From the NCBI GenBank assembly GCA_023432475.1, contig JAEYUN010000016.1, positions 1-24,907 on the forward strand: 24,907 bases of DNA, read 5' to 3'. The position numbers were made by a program, and so were the translations under genes. This stretch comes from Candidatus Parcubacteria bacterium. GTDB taxonomy: Bacteria; Patescibacteriota; Saccharimonadia; Saccharimonadales; Saccharimonadaceae. Shown piece by piece: positions 14,607-21,323 of the stretch. How positions within the stretch are numbered: position 1 is the first letter of the stretch; each line of letters opens with the position of its first letter. The notes beneath the pieces are model-generated. The model was not told the origin of the DNA. It saw nothing but the letters and a program-made list of their open reading frames with translations, and searched no databases.

Positions 14607-16373
14607 TTACGATATCGGCTTTATGTTTAGATAAGTGATCAACCAGTTTGAGATCGCCGTAAAAGCTCTCATGGCAGCGTTAGAGCCGGCGAACACGCCG
14701 CCCTGAGCGTCATCCATACGAATCATTATGACATATTCAGGCTTTTCACCACCACCGAAGCCCAAATAGCTGCCGATGGTATGATCGGACGTGTACTTGC
14801 CCGTAGCTGGGTCGATAACTTCACTTGTACCAGTTTTGCCGCCAACACGATAACCAGCCGGATCAAGCGTGCGACCTTGACGGTCATACCGTGTGTGCCA
14901 TATAAGGTCACGCACCTCGGCTGAGTGCTGGGAACTGATCACTCCAGACTGGACGACAGTGGGCTGAACTGTTTGAATTTTGCCGCCCGTTTGCTGGACG
15001 CCATAAACCAAAGTTGGCCGGTAATAAGTACCGCCGTTTATCGTTGCCGAAAAAGCACTGGCCACCTGCACCATAGTCGCCGTCATACCTTGTCCGAATG
15101 TCATGTTGGCATAACGTACATTGTTACCCTGCTCATTATCGGGACTATATATAAGACCGGTCGCCTCATTGGCTTGCTCAATACCGGTCGCTTTGGTTAA
15201 ACGAAACCGCTCCACGAAATGATTGTATAGTTTTTGACGTGCCGTTTGATTTATAGTACCCCCGCCCAACTCACGCAATACGTTGACGGCCCCGGTGTTA
15301 AGTGAGAAAGTTAGCAGTTCCTGTGTTGTTGGACGCGTAGAAACGTTACGTACGACGTTACAAATAGTCCTATCATCCACCTCGGTACAACCGTTTGGGT
15401 TAGCCGAAGTTGAAGTTGGCGTAATGGCTCCATTGTCCAAACCGGCCGCCACAGTCAGGGCTTTTATAACCGACCCCGCCTCATAGGCCCCGCTGGTTAC
15501 CGTATTTTGAAACAGGCTGTAGTCGGATGTTTTAGAGTAATTGGCCGGCTCGTAAGTAGGATTATTGGCCATGGCAAGCACTTGTCCATTATTAGGATTC
15601 ATCACAATAATACTAGCGTTTTTGCTATGAACTATATCAACCTGATCTTGTAATACCTTCTCAGCCTGCTGTTGAATATTACGATCAATCGACAAGACTA
15701 AGTCATCGCCGTCCTGGACTGGTTTTTCAATATTATCGTTACCAATGGTTAGCGGAATCCGGCGGACATCAGCTACCGACTGTAATAAGCCCGGTTTGCC
15801 AGCTAAGCGGTTATTTAGATAGCCCTCGATGCCGTACTGACCCACCCCTTCGGTATTAACATAACCGAGCATCTGCCCGGCAAGTGATCCTTCGGGGTAG
15901 ACCCGCCTAGTACCTTTTTGCAAGCCAATACCGGCCAGGTCTTCCTTTTTTATGAGTTCGGCTTGGGTCCTTGAAACCTGGCGTGCCAGCACGACATAAC
16001 GTAGCTGCTTATTGCTTAGTTTGTCAAAAGATTCTTCTATCAGCTCGCCGCCGGCAATAGCCTGCAGACTTTGTTTGATTTTGATCGTATCAGTCACCTC
16101 AACCGGATCGGCAAAAACGGTATATACCGTTTCATTCAACACCAGAGGTGTTATACCGCTGCCGTCCCTAGCATATAGAAGCCCTCTTTCTGGGAAAATA
16201 GTCAGTCGGGTCACTTGTGTCTTGCGGGCCTCGGTTACGTAATAACCGTGCTGAATAACCTGAATATAAAAAAGTCGAATCGCAAATACCGCAAACAACA
16301 CCAGCACTACCAGACCCATATGTTTGGTACGTGGTGCAACAGATGAGAAATATGAAGATAATGTATTTGGCAT
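14607..16373 (-). CDS. ftsI: Class B penicillin-binding protein (FtsI/PBP2B/Spo VD type)
   Basis: The septal DD-transpeptidase that cross-links new peptidoglycan with FtsW. The 588-aa protein has a membrane anchor (residues about 19-40), a pedestal/dimerisation region (RRVYPEGSLAGQMLGYVNTE, 157-175) and a transpeptidase domain with S301-V-I-K304, S357-L-N359 and K513-T-G-T516. The usual YEPGS before the active serine is YEAGS here. No PASTA repeats are present. ATG 16373 has no Shine-Dalgarno site; it lies 44 bases after the ftsL-like stop, so initiation may rely on coupling or an unstructured leader. No better in-frame start is seen. Confidence 0.93.
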   Translation of the reverse strand: MPNTLSSYFSSVAPRTKHMGLVVLVLFAVFAIRLFYIQVIQHGYYVTEARKTQVTRLTIFPERGLLYARDGSGITPLVLNETVYTVFADPVEVTDTIKIKQSLQAIAGGELIEESFDKLSNKQLRYVVLARQVSRTQAELIKKEDLAGIGLQKGTRRVYPEGSLAGQMLGYVNTEGVGQYGIEGYLNNRLAGKPGLLQSVADVRRIPLTIGNDNIEKPVQDGDDLVLSIDRNIQQQAEKVLQDQVDIVHSKNASIIVMNPNNGQVLAMANNPTYEPANYSKTSDYSLFQNTVTSGAYEAGSVIKALTVAAGLDNGAITPTSTSANPNGCTEVDDRTICNVVRNVSTRPTTQELLTFSLNTGAVNVLRELGGGTINQTARQKLYNHFVERFRLTKATGIEQANEATGLIYSPDNEQGNNVRYANMTFGQGMTATMVQVASAFSATINGGTYYRPTLVYGVQQTGGKIQTVQPTVVQSGVISSQHSAEVRDLIWHTRYDRQGRTLDPAGYRVGGKTGTSEVIDPATGKYTSDHTIGSYLGFGGGEKPEYVIMIRMDDAQGGVFAGSNAAMRAFTAISNWLITYLNIKPIS

Positions 16374-16417
16374 AGTACGGGGTATCAGAACTTTACATGC
16401 GATGACGCTTACACCAT

Positions 16418-16783
16418 CTAGTTAGTGGCATGTTCGACACTGCTTGGCGATGTCATTGCCTGAGCCACGTTACTATCCTTAACGCGACTGAGAGCTTGCA
16501 AGCGTGCGTTTTCGACTTCGAGATCTTGTTTCTCAGCCGATAGCGCCGATATTTGTTCGGTCTGCCCCTGGAGAACATAGCCGAAAGAACTGGTTTTAGT
16601 AACTTGTGAAAGGTAAATTAGCCCCAGTACTGCAACCATCAAGGCGACTATCACGGTGTGAGTAATCGGTCCGAATGATGAGCGCGGTGTAAAGGCTACT
16701 GTGTTTTGATTGCGCCGCCAGGCGCGGGAATCGCGACGAGACGAGACAAATGGATCGTTTTGTTTTATGCGGTAATATGTCAT
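16418..16783 (-). CDS. ftsL: FtsL/DivIC-like bitopic division protein
   Basis: A small protein between rsmH and ftsI, the position of ftsL in most dcw clusters. It has 121 aa: a basic N-terminus of about 40 residues, one membrane helix (THTVIVALMVAVLGLIYLSQ, about 42-61), then a coiled-coil segment (QTEQISALSAEKQDLEVENA, about 74-93) and a short tail. FtsL forms a coiled-coil complex with FtsB and FtsQ that activates FtsW-FtsI. FtsL proteins are poorly conserved, so the call rests on topology and position. The ATG at 16783 has no Shine-Dalgarno site; an unusually structured leader precedes it. Confidence 0.72.
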   Translation of the reverse strand: MTYYRIKQNDPFVSSRRDSRAWRRNQNTVAFTPRSSFGPITHTVIVALMVAVLGLIYLSQVTKTSSFGYVLQGQTEQISALSAEKQDLEVENARLQALSRVKDSNVAQAMTSPSSVEHATN

Positions 16784-16821
16784 TTCGTGGTGGTTTATTT
16801 TTGTTTTTTCTATGGTCGGTG

Positions 16822-16860
16822 AATCGGCCTACCCGTCGGTAACCCGCCGATTTGTTTTTT
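16822..16860 (+). terminator. Plus-strand intrinsic-terminator-like hairpin, antisense to the dcw operon
   Basis: On the plus strand AATCGGC (16822-16828) and GCCGATT (16846-16852) form a seven-base-pair stem. An inner TACC/GGTA helix sits in the loop, and TGTTTTTT follows. It has the form of a rho-independent terminator, but no plus-strand gene is present. On the minus (mRNA) strand the same DNA gives a hairpin that competes with another helix (see findings). Confidence 0.45.
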
Positions 16861-16912
16861 AAATAACATTTCGGCGAGCACCGGCCGGGACGTGCCTTTT
16901 TAGGTCAGAAAT

Positions 16913-16981
16913 CTAGCTGCGTTTTACAACGCGAACGTCGATCTTCTGGGCACGTGATTTGTTTACGATTTGTATCGGCAT
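16913..16981 (-). CDS. Possible 22-codon leader ORF between rsmH and ftsL
   Basis: ATG 16981 starts a basic 22-residue peptide beginning MPIQIVNKSRAQ and ending in VVKRS. AAGGG lies six bases before the ATG. The ORF starts 23 bases after the rsmH stop and ends 20-odd bases before the first of several hairpins. Its size and place suit a leader peptide, but it could be a chance frame. Confidence 0.3.
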   Translation of the reverse strand: MPIQIVNKSRAQKIDVRVVKRS

Positions 16982-17003
16982 CGCTAGCCCTTTCTTTTTG
17001 TTT

Positions 17004-17951
17004 TTATTTTTTAACAGCGACCCGCAGACGAGCGCTGCGAGAACGCGGGTTGGAAGCATCGTCATTTTCTCCGCGGATTGCTTTTTTCGTGAGCAGGTCG
17101 AGCTCAGCTTCGAAGCCAGCATTCGCCTGCTCAACGAAAAAGCGTTTCACCAGTCTATCCTCTAAACTATGGAAGCTGATGAATGCAACCCGTCCACCTG
17201 GAGTGAGGAGTTTAGGTATGGCTACGAGCAAACGCTCGAGCTGACCAAGTTCGTCATTCAGGTAGATACGGAGAGCTTGGAAGGTGCGCGTCGCTGGATG
17301 CGTTTTTTGATACGCCCCGCGATGAGTTTTCAAAACGACAGTGGCAAGTTCTTGGGTGGTCTTAAGCGGCCTAGACTGTATGATCGCTCTCGCGATAGTC
17401 CTGGCCCGCCCTCTCGGCTCTTCACCGTAGAGTTCTATTATCGACGCAAGTTCCGACTGCGACAAGGAATTAACGATTTCACTGGCCGTTTTGGTTTGGC
17501 CAGCTTGATCCATTCTCATGTCCAGCGGTCCGTTGCGTTTCAACGAGAACCCACGATCTGCCCTGTCAAGCTGCGGTGACGATACCCCGAGATCAACAAG
17601 GATCATATCGAACTGCTTTCCTTCGCCCACCGCTTCTTCAGCGAAATGAGCATAATTATCGTGAACCAACTCCGCCCCTTGGTCGGATAAGTCAGTCAGA
17701 TGCGCAAGAGCTTGAGTATCGCGATCAACCAGCACGGCTTTTTCGGCCGCTTTGGTCTTTTCGACGATAGCTCTGGCATGACCGCCATATCCAGCTGTCA
17801 GGTCGAGGTATGATTCACCCGGACGGGGAGCAAGGTGCTCTACGACCGACTGAAGGAGCACAGGTATATGAAGTTCCCTCCCCGCCGTCCTCGCCGGTGG
17901 CGATTTCGATGGGGTCTCATGTTGGAGTTGTTGTGGTGGTATTTTACTCAT
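17004..17951 (-). CDS. rsmH: 16S rRNA (cytosine-1402-N4)-methyltransferase RsmH (MraW)
   Basis: RsmH N4-methylates C1402 in the 16S rRNA P site, using SAM. The protein, about 315 aa, has HIPVLLQSVVEHL, the SAM loop YLDLTAGYGGHA, DMILVDLGVSSPQLD, the GFS motif RGFSLKRNGPLDMRM, THPATRTFQALRIYLNDELG and VAFISFHSLEDRLVKRFF, all standard for the family. The start at ATG 17951 is preferred to GTG 17963, because AGGTGA lies eight bases before it; the AGGTGA itself overlaps the GTG. An ACTGG/CCAGT hairpin (17967-17979) sits just upstream of that ribosome site. It is second in the dcw operon, 284 bases after the mraZ stop, with strong RNA structure in between. Confidence 0.95.
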   Translation of the reverse strand: MSKIPPQQLQHETPSKSPPARTAGRELHIPVLLQSVVEHLAPRPGESYLDLTAGYGGHARAIVEKTKAAEKAVLVDRDTQALAHLTDLSDQGAELVHDNYAHFAEEAVGEGKQFDMILVDLGVSSPQLDRADRGFSLKRNGPLDMRMDQAGQTKTASEIVNSLSQSELASIIELYGEEPRGRARTIARAIIQSRPLKTTQELATVVLKTHRGAYQKTHPATRTFQALRIYLNDELGQLERLLVAIPKLLTPGGRVAFISFHSLEDRLVKRFFVEQANAGFEAELDLLTKKAIRGENDDASNPRSRSARLRVAVKK

Positions 17952-18045
17952 ATTCGAGGTCACCTAACTGGTAGCCAGTGTTTATTTTCGCATAAATGTT
18001 TTTGTTTTTGTAGTTTGTCAATGGAGTTGTTGTAGTGAGAGGTTT

Positions 18046-18075
18046 TGGGATTGCCCGAGACCTCGGAGATATCCC
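18046..18075 (-). other. Hairpin in the mraZ-rsmH spacer
   Basis: In the minus-strand transcript TGGGAT pairs exactly with ATCCCA, and inside it CCGA pairs with TCGG around a GGTC loop. No T-run follows, so it is not a terminator; it may be a structural or processing element in the operon mRNA. Confidence 0.4.
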
Positions 18076-18143
18076 ACTGACAAGTGAGAGACTTATGTGT
18101 GAGGTGGAGTTTTTTTGGGAGGTGTTGTTGTGTTGAAAGAGCC

Positions 18144-18178
18144 AAAGCGGTGATTTCAGGAGTCGCTTTTTTCTCCTG
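18144..18178 (-). other. H-type pseudoknot candidate downstream of mraZ
   Basis: Minus strand: stem 1 CAGGAG (18178-18173) pairs with CTCCTG (18162-18157). The loop contains AAAGCG (18169-18164), which pairs with CGCTTT (18149-18144). Loops are AAA, A and AAATCAC, dimensions that fit a classical H-type pseudoknot with an A-rich third loop. On the plus strand the same DNA is AAAGCG/CGCTTT followed by more T's, which resembles an antisense intrinsic terminator. Confidence 0.45.
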
Positions 18179-18184
18179 CTGACT

Positions 18185-18219
18185 ACCAGATAGTTGACCT
18201 CGTGTGTTCTCTATCTGGT
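18185..18219. repeat. Nine-base inverted repeat just after mraZ
   Basis: ACCAGATAG (18185-18193) and CTATCTGGT (18211-18219) are exact inverted repeats around a 17-base spacer, starting 17 bases past the mraZ stop. In the mRNA this is a stable hairpin immediately before the pseudoknot candidate. Confidence 0.55.
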
Positions 18220-18235
18220 GAACTGTGCCGAACTG

Positions 18236-18595
18236 TCAATGTGCAGTGAGACGCCAATACTTACCGGCTCGGACAGCGACGATATTTTTTTTGATACCGG
18301 CGTAGTCTAACAGATGCTGTTCGATAGTTATCCTACCCTGCTTACCGTCGGGCTGGACCGTCGTCTTGCCTTCACGGAAACGAACGTTCAGATCCGCCAC
18401 TCTCTCGTCTAAGATGCTACCGCCAAGCGCTGGCTCGACTTCTTGGTCCCAGACAATTTGTGGGTACAGGTGTAGATAGTCGCCGAAGCCTCTGGTTATA
18501 ATAACTCCTCCCGAGAATTCAGCTCTGAGTTCAGCGGGTATTGTTAAGCGCCGCTTATCGTCAAGCTTCCTCTCGAAATAGTCAGTTGTGGCCAT
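18236..18595 (-). CDS. mraZ: Transcriptional regulator MraZ
   Basis: MraZ is a SpoVT-AbrB-fold DNA-binding protein that controls the dcw operon by binding TGGG-type repeats in its own promoter. The 119-aa protein (usual length about 140-150) opens with TDYFERKLDDKRRLTIPAEL, the first AbrB-like half, followed by GVIITRGFGDYLHLYP; the second half has QPDGKQGRITIEQHLLDYAG with NIVAVRAGKYWRL. It is the first gene of the leftward dcw cluster. ATG 18595 has no convincing Shine-Dalgarno site. GTGGG repeats upstream (18698-18712) support the identification. Confidence 0.93.
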   Translation of the reverse strand: MATTDYFERKLDDKRRLTIPAELRAEFSGGVIITRGFGDYLHLYPQIVWDQEVEPALGGSILDERVADLNVRFREGKTTVQPDGKQGRITIEQHLLDYAGIKKNIVAVRAGKYWRLTAH

Positions 18596-18688
18596 CAGCT
18601 TGTTTGGACCTATCGTGTTACGGTTAGTATTTTTGGTGCTGTGGTGTTTGTTTTGGTCCGCCCTTTTAGGCGAATTCCACTAGACATC

Positions 18689-18718
18689 AGTGTACTACCC
18701 ACTCCTACCCACGTGCAA
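18689..18718 (-). promoter_or_regulatory. mraZ promoter with two MraZ boxes in the spacer
   Basis: Minus strand: TTGCAC (18718-18713), 18-base spacer, TACACT (18694-18689). The spacer holds two GTGGG units (18712-18708 and 18702-18698) exactly ten bases apart. Known MraZ sites are repeated (G)TGGG units with a 10-11 base period, so bound MraZ would cover the polymerase contacts. The -35 match is weak. Confidence 0.6.
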
Positions 18719-18735
18719 GCCTTTTATATGAATAA

Positions 18736-18776
18736 TTACCCACAATATGCCAACAATCCGATAAAACTGTGGATAA
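18736..18776. promoter_or_regulatory. DnaA-box-like pair upstream of mraZ
   Basis: TTACCCACA (18736-18744, one mismatch to the consensus) and, on the opposite strand, an exact TTATCCACA (18776-18768). A weaker ATACCCACA lies near 18904-18912. Very AT-rich DNA follows at about 18985-19060. Confidence 0.35.
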
Positions 18777-19104
18777 TTCGCCACCCTAACAGATGTTAGT
18801 CAAGTCACGCTAAAAGACCATTCTCTTGGTTGTAACAATGACAATCATATAAGTAACCGGCTCACCCAACTAACCTGAACAAACTAATAAGTTAGATTAA
18901 ACAATACCCACAATGCCAGATCGAGCTAGACGTGGCATCTGTCAATATTTGTCATATGCACAAGACTATTTCATACCTGCGGTTGTGTTAATTATAAATT
19001 AATTATATAAATAGAATTGCTCATTAAACCGCGTTATTATATAAATATAAATAATTTCCGTGGAAAACTACTAAGCTCTTAGTGGAAAAATCAGACAAGG
19101 TCGC
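18777..19104. other. Gene-free AT-rich spacer
   Basis: No gene is seen. Contents are an AT-only-like stretch around 18985-19060 (runs of taattaattatata and ttatataaatataaataat types), a short palindrome ACTAAG/CTTAGT near 19069-19082 flanked by direct GTGGAAAA repeats, and one extra TACCCACA motif near 18906. With 18596-18776 it makes about 510 bases without coding sequence upstream of the dcw operon. Confidence 0.5.
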
Positions 19105-19884
19105 TCAGGACCAACTGCCGCCGGCTTTCGTCTTAATGGAACCATCTGAAAATATACCCGACGATTTGTATTTAACAGGCGTACCAATAAAGTTTCCGGC
19201 AGATTTAACCTTTGCTACATCGGGCGTGGGAGGAATCACTAGTTGTATGCCATAGGCGTTTAAATCTTGAGCATTACGATAAAGTACGGTAGTCAAACCG
19301 GTTTCGCCGGCCGCCACACTTTTTGAACCAACCCATATAGTTTCGATTAGACTACCGGTATCACCCATCTGAGGCGCATAGACAACTTCGCTAAACCCAT
19401 TATCGACACTAAGAATCGTATTAGGAGACTCTACCGCATTGGTAGCTTCAAACCCAACCATCAAGGCCAAGGAGTTATTGGATGCTGCGTTTACGGACGG
19501 CCCGCGCGCCCAGTTGCGAGGAACATTCCCATAAGCAACCCTAAACTGACCAGTCCCGATCTGCCAAGTTGAGGGTGCAGGACCCACTCCCCATACTACA
19601 AGCCATTTCATCAAGCACATCGTAGCGGGCCATGATATCGACACTGTTTCGGTAGCATCTTTAACAAATCCCCATATTCCTATACGTCGAGTATTCATGG
19701 TGGTAGCGGTAAGCATTGTCGTCCAGGCTGGTACGGCCATGCCTGAACTGTTAGAATTTTGATTTAATAACAATAAGACCCATGAACCTGTCGGTATGCC
19801 GGCTGGTAAATTTAAGACGTATGCACTGCCTGAACGGTTCGGGGTATTACCATAGTCTGAACCCAAAATTGTCGCTAAAGCCAT
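19105..19884 (-). CDS. Phage structural-like hypothetical protein
   Basis: A 259-aa beta-rich protein (many Thr, Ser, Gly, Trp) with no signal peptide or membrane helix. N-terminal MALATILGSDYGNTPNRSGS and segments such as SWVLLLLNQNSNSSG and SISWPATMCLMKWLVVWGVG look like a beta-sandwich of phage tail, capsid-decoration or minor structural proteins. The C-terminus, KVKSAGNFIGTPVKYKSSGI followed by DGSIKTKAGGSW, resembles short tail-tip repeats ending in 'GG-W'. The call is by composition and style, not by a firm family match. It stands alone, without other phage genes. AGGA lies four to five bases before ATG 19884, and a promoter is at 19930-19957. Confidence 0.55.
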   Translation of the reverse strand: MALATILGSDYGNTPNRSGSAYVLNLPAGIPTGSWVLLLLNQNSNSSGMAVPAWTTMLTATTMNTRRIGIWGFVKDATETVSISWPATMCLMKWLVVWGVGPAPSTWQIGTGQFRVAYGNVPRNWARGPSVNAASNNSLALMVGFEATNAVESPNTILSVDNGFSEVVYAPQMGDTGSLIETIWVGSKSVAAGETGLTTVLYRNAQDLNAYGIQLVIPPTPDVAKVKSAGNFIGTPVKYKSSGIFSDGSIKTKAGGSWS

Positions 19885-19929
19885 ATAATCCTACCCCATC
19901 ATACCTGACAGCTTGTTGTTGTGCTTTAT

Positions 19930-19957
19930 ATTATTACTTTACCAACCATTATGTCAA
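19930..19957 (-). promoter_or_regulatory. Promoter of the phage-like gene
   Basis: Minus strand: perfect TTGACA (19957-19952), 16-base spacer, AATAAT (19935-19930, five of six). It overlaps the region of the divergent plus-strand promoter, so the two genes may compete for polymerase. Confidence 0.5.
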
Positions 19958-19967
19958 ACTTGCCTAA

Positions 19968-19976
19968 TGCTATAAT
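19968..19976 (+). promoter_or_regulatory. Extended -10 promoter giving a leaderless VIT1-like mRNA
   Basis: TGC followed by a perfect TATAAT (19971-19976). Transcription would begin around 19983, and the ATG is at 19985. No Shine-Dalgarno sequence is present, so the mRNA is predicted to be leaderless. Confidence 0.55.
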
Positions 19977-19984
19977 CAAACCAT

Positions 19985-20476
19985 ATGAGACACATTAATA
20001 AAGAATACTTTCAAAGTGCTGTTTTTGGTGTGAACGATGCCCTAGTTTCCACAACTGGGGTTATAGTCGGCGTCAGTGCCGGAACCGGTGATAAGCATTT
20101 GATAATCCTAGCTGGGGTTGTCACTATACTAGTTGAAGCTCTGTCCATGGGTTCGGGCCAATACCTCAGCTCAAAGTCTGCTCATCAGTATAGTCATGAT
20201 CACCATATAAAAATCTCGCTCATGAGCGGTGTTATTATGTTTTTCAGCTACATTGTCGGTGGCTTGGTGCCCCTGCTACTTATATTGTTAGCGCCGGTTG
20301 AATACTCGATAGCCGCCGCTACTAGCGGCGCGCTGGTCGGCCTTTTCGTACTCGGTTACGTCAAGGGTAAGCTAGTAAAGACCAGCCCTTTACGGAGCGC
20401 TCTTGAAATAGTCATCATTGGCGGCGCAGCCGCAGCTATTGGCGTGTTGGTTGGTAGTTTGTTTAACGTCCGTTAA
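19985..20476 (+). CDS. VIT1/CCC1-family transporter, short form
   Basis: This family moves Fe2+/Mn2+ across membranes, in yeast and plants into the vacuole. The 163-aa protein has about five hydrophobic helices; the first carries FGVNDALVSTTGVIVGVSAG, matching the family's 'FG.NDG.VST' signature, and the second SMGSGQYLSSKS, matching 'S.....Y.S..S'. The cytosolic helical metal-binding domain that normally lies between helices 2 and 3 is missing; only a short His-rich linker (HQYSHDHHIK) remains. This shortened form may work by another mechanism or accept another ion. It is convergent with galU (22-base gap) and divergent from the phage-like gene. Confidence 0.85.
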   Translation: MRHINKEYFQSAVFGVNDALVSTTGVIVGVSAGTGDKHLIILAGVVTILVEALSMGSGQYLSSKSAHQYSHDHHIKISLMSGVIMFFSYIVGGLVPLLLILLAPVEYSIAAATSGALVGLFVLGYVKGKLVKTSPLRSALEIVIIGGAAAAIGVLVGSLFNVR

Positions 20477-20498
20477 CTACTCGGAGATAACCTAGTGT

Positions 20499-21323
20499 CT
20501 AATTGGCATTTTCCAGCAACCAGTTGTTGGCGTGAACCCAGTTTTCAAGGGTGCCGCTATCAAGATACTTACCTTCGGCCGGTACAACTTTCATGGCTCC
20601 CCCCGAGCTGATGTATTGGTTTATCGGCTCTGTTATGAGATATTCGCCGTTAGGCTGGGTGCCAGCGACATATTGTTCGGTCATTTTTAGCAATTCGTAG
20701 TTAAAGACGTACTTGCTAACATTTATCATGTTGCTGGGCGCTTCCTCGACGCTGGGTTTCTCATGAATTCCGTCGAAGTTACCGTCGTCGCGAACTTTAA
20801 TTACCCCATAAGAAGATAGTTTTTCACGCTCCATTTGAACTCCCAAAATAGCGCAACCGCTCTCGCCAGCAGCTTCAATCAGGCGGCCAATCTCGGTGTT
20901 GCCGTCATTTCGATAAACACAATCGTCGCCACCCAAAACCACAACAGACTCGCCTTCCTGTAGTAACGGTACTACCCGGCTGACTGCGTCGGCTGTACCG
21001 CGAGCGCCTAGACTGGGTTGTGTTACGTAGTGCAACTGCACTTTTGGTGGCGCAATCAGCGGCAGCAGATCCTGTTTTCCATTGCGGACCAAGTAATCTT
21101 TCAGGTCAATATTGCTACGGTAGTAATCTCGCACCTGGTTGCTCTGTTCGCTGACAATGAAAAATATGTCTGTTATACCAGCTGCTATACAGTCTTGCAC
21201 GGCATAGTCCACCACCGGACGATTGCCAAACGGCAACATGCATTTCTCGATAGTTTTGGTTATAGGCAGACGCCGCGTACCATAGCCAGCCACCATAATC
21301 ACCGCTTTAGTGCAATTGCTCAT
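20499..21323 (-). CDS. galU: UTP-glucose-1-phosphate uridylyltransferase (GalU-like)
   Basis: Makes UDP-glucose from UTP and glucose 1-phosphate for envelope glycans. The 274-aa protein has the nucleotide-binding start KAVIMVAGYGTRRLPITKTI with the catalytic-type lysine in EKCMLPFGNRPVVDY, then TQPSLGARGTADAV, VVVLGGDDCVY, GEYLITEPINQYI and KYLDSGTLENWVHANNWLL. The GYGTRRLP form differs from the common GLGTRFLP. A glucose-1-phosphate thymidylyl- or related sugar-nucleotidyltransferase is possible, though the overall pattern fits GalU best. The start overlaps the end of the HAD gene by 17 bases; it is last in the leftward operon. Confidence 0.88.
   Translation of the reverse strand: MSNCTKAVIMVAGYGTRRLPITKTIEKCMLPFGNRPVVDYAVQDCIAAGITDIFFIVSEQSNQVRDYYRSNIDLKDYLVRNGKQDLLPLIAPPKVQLHYVTQPSLGARGTADAVSRVVPLLQEGESVVVLGGDDCVYRNDGNTEIGRLIEAAGESGCAILGVQMEREKLSSYGVIKVRDDGNFDGIHEKPSVEEAPSNMINVSKYVFNYELLKMTEQYVAGTQPNGEYLITEPINQYISSGGAMKVVPAEGKYLDSGTLENWVHANNWLLENAN

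Noticed and set aside
17169..17579. 136-codon plus-strand ORF
   Set aside because: Lies entirely antisense within the clearly identified rsmH gene; no ribosome site or family features.
18736..19060. Chromosomal replication origin
   Set aside because: DnaA boxes are few, no dnaA/dnaN/rpmH neighbours are present, and flanking genes do not diverge from this point; kept only as a low-strength finding.
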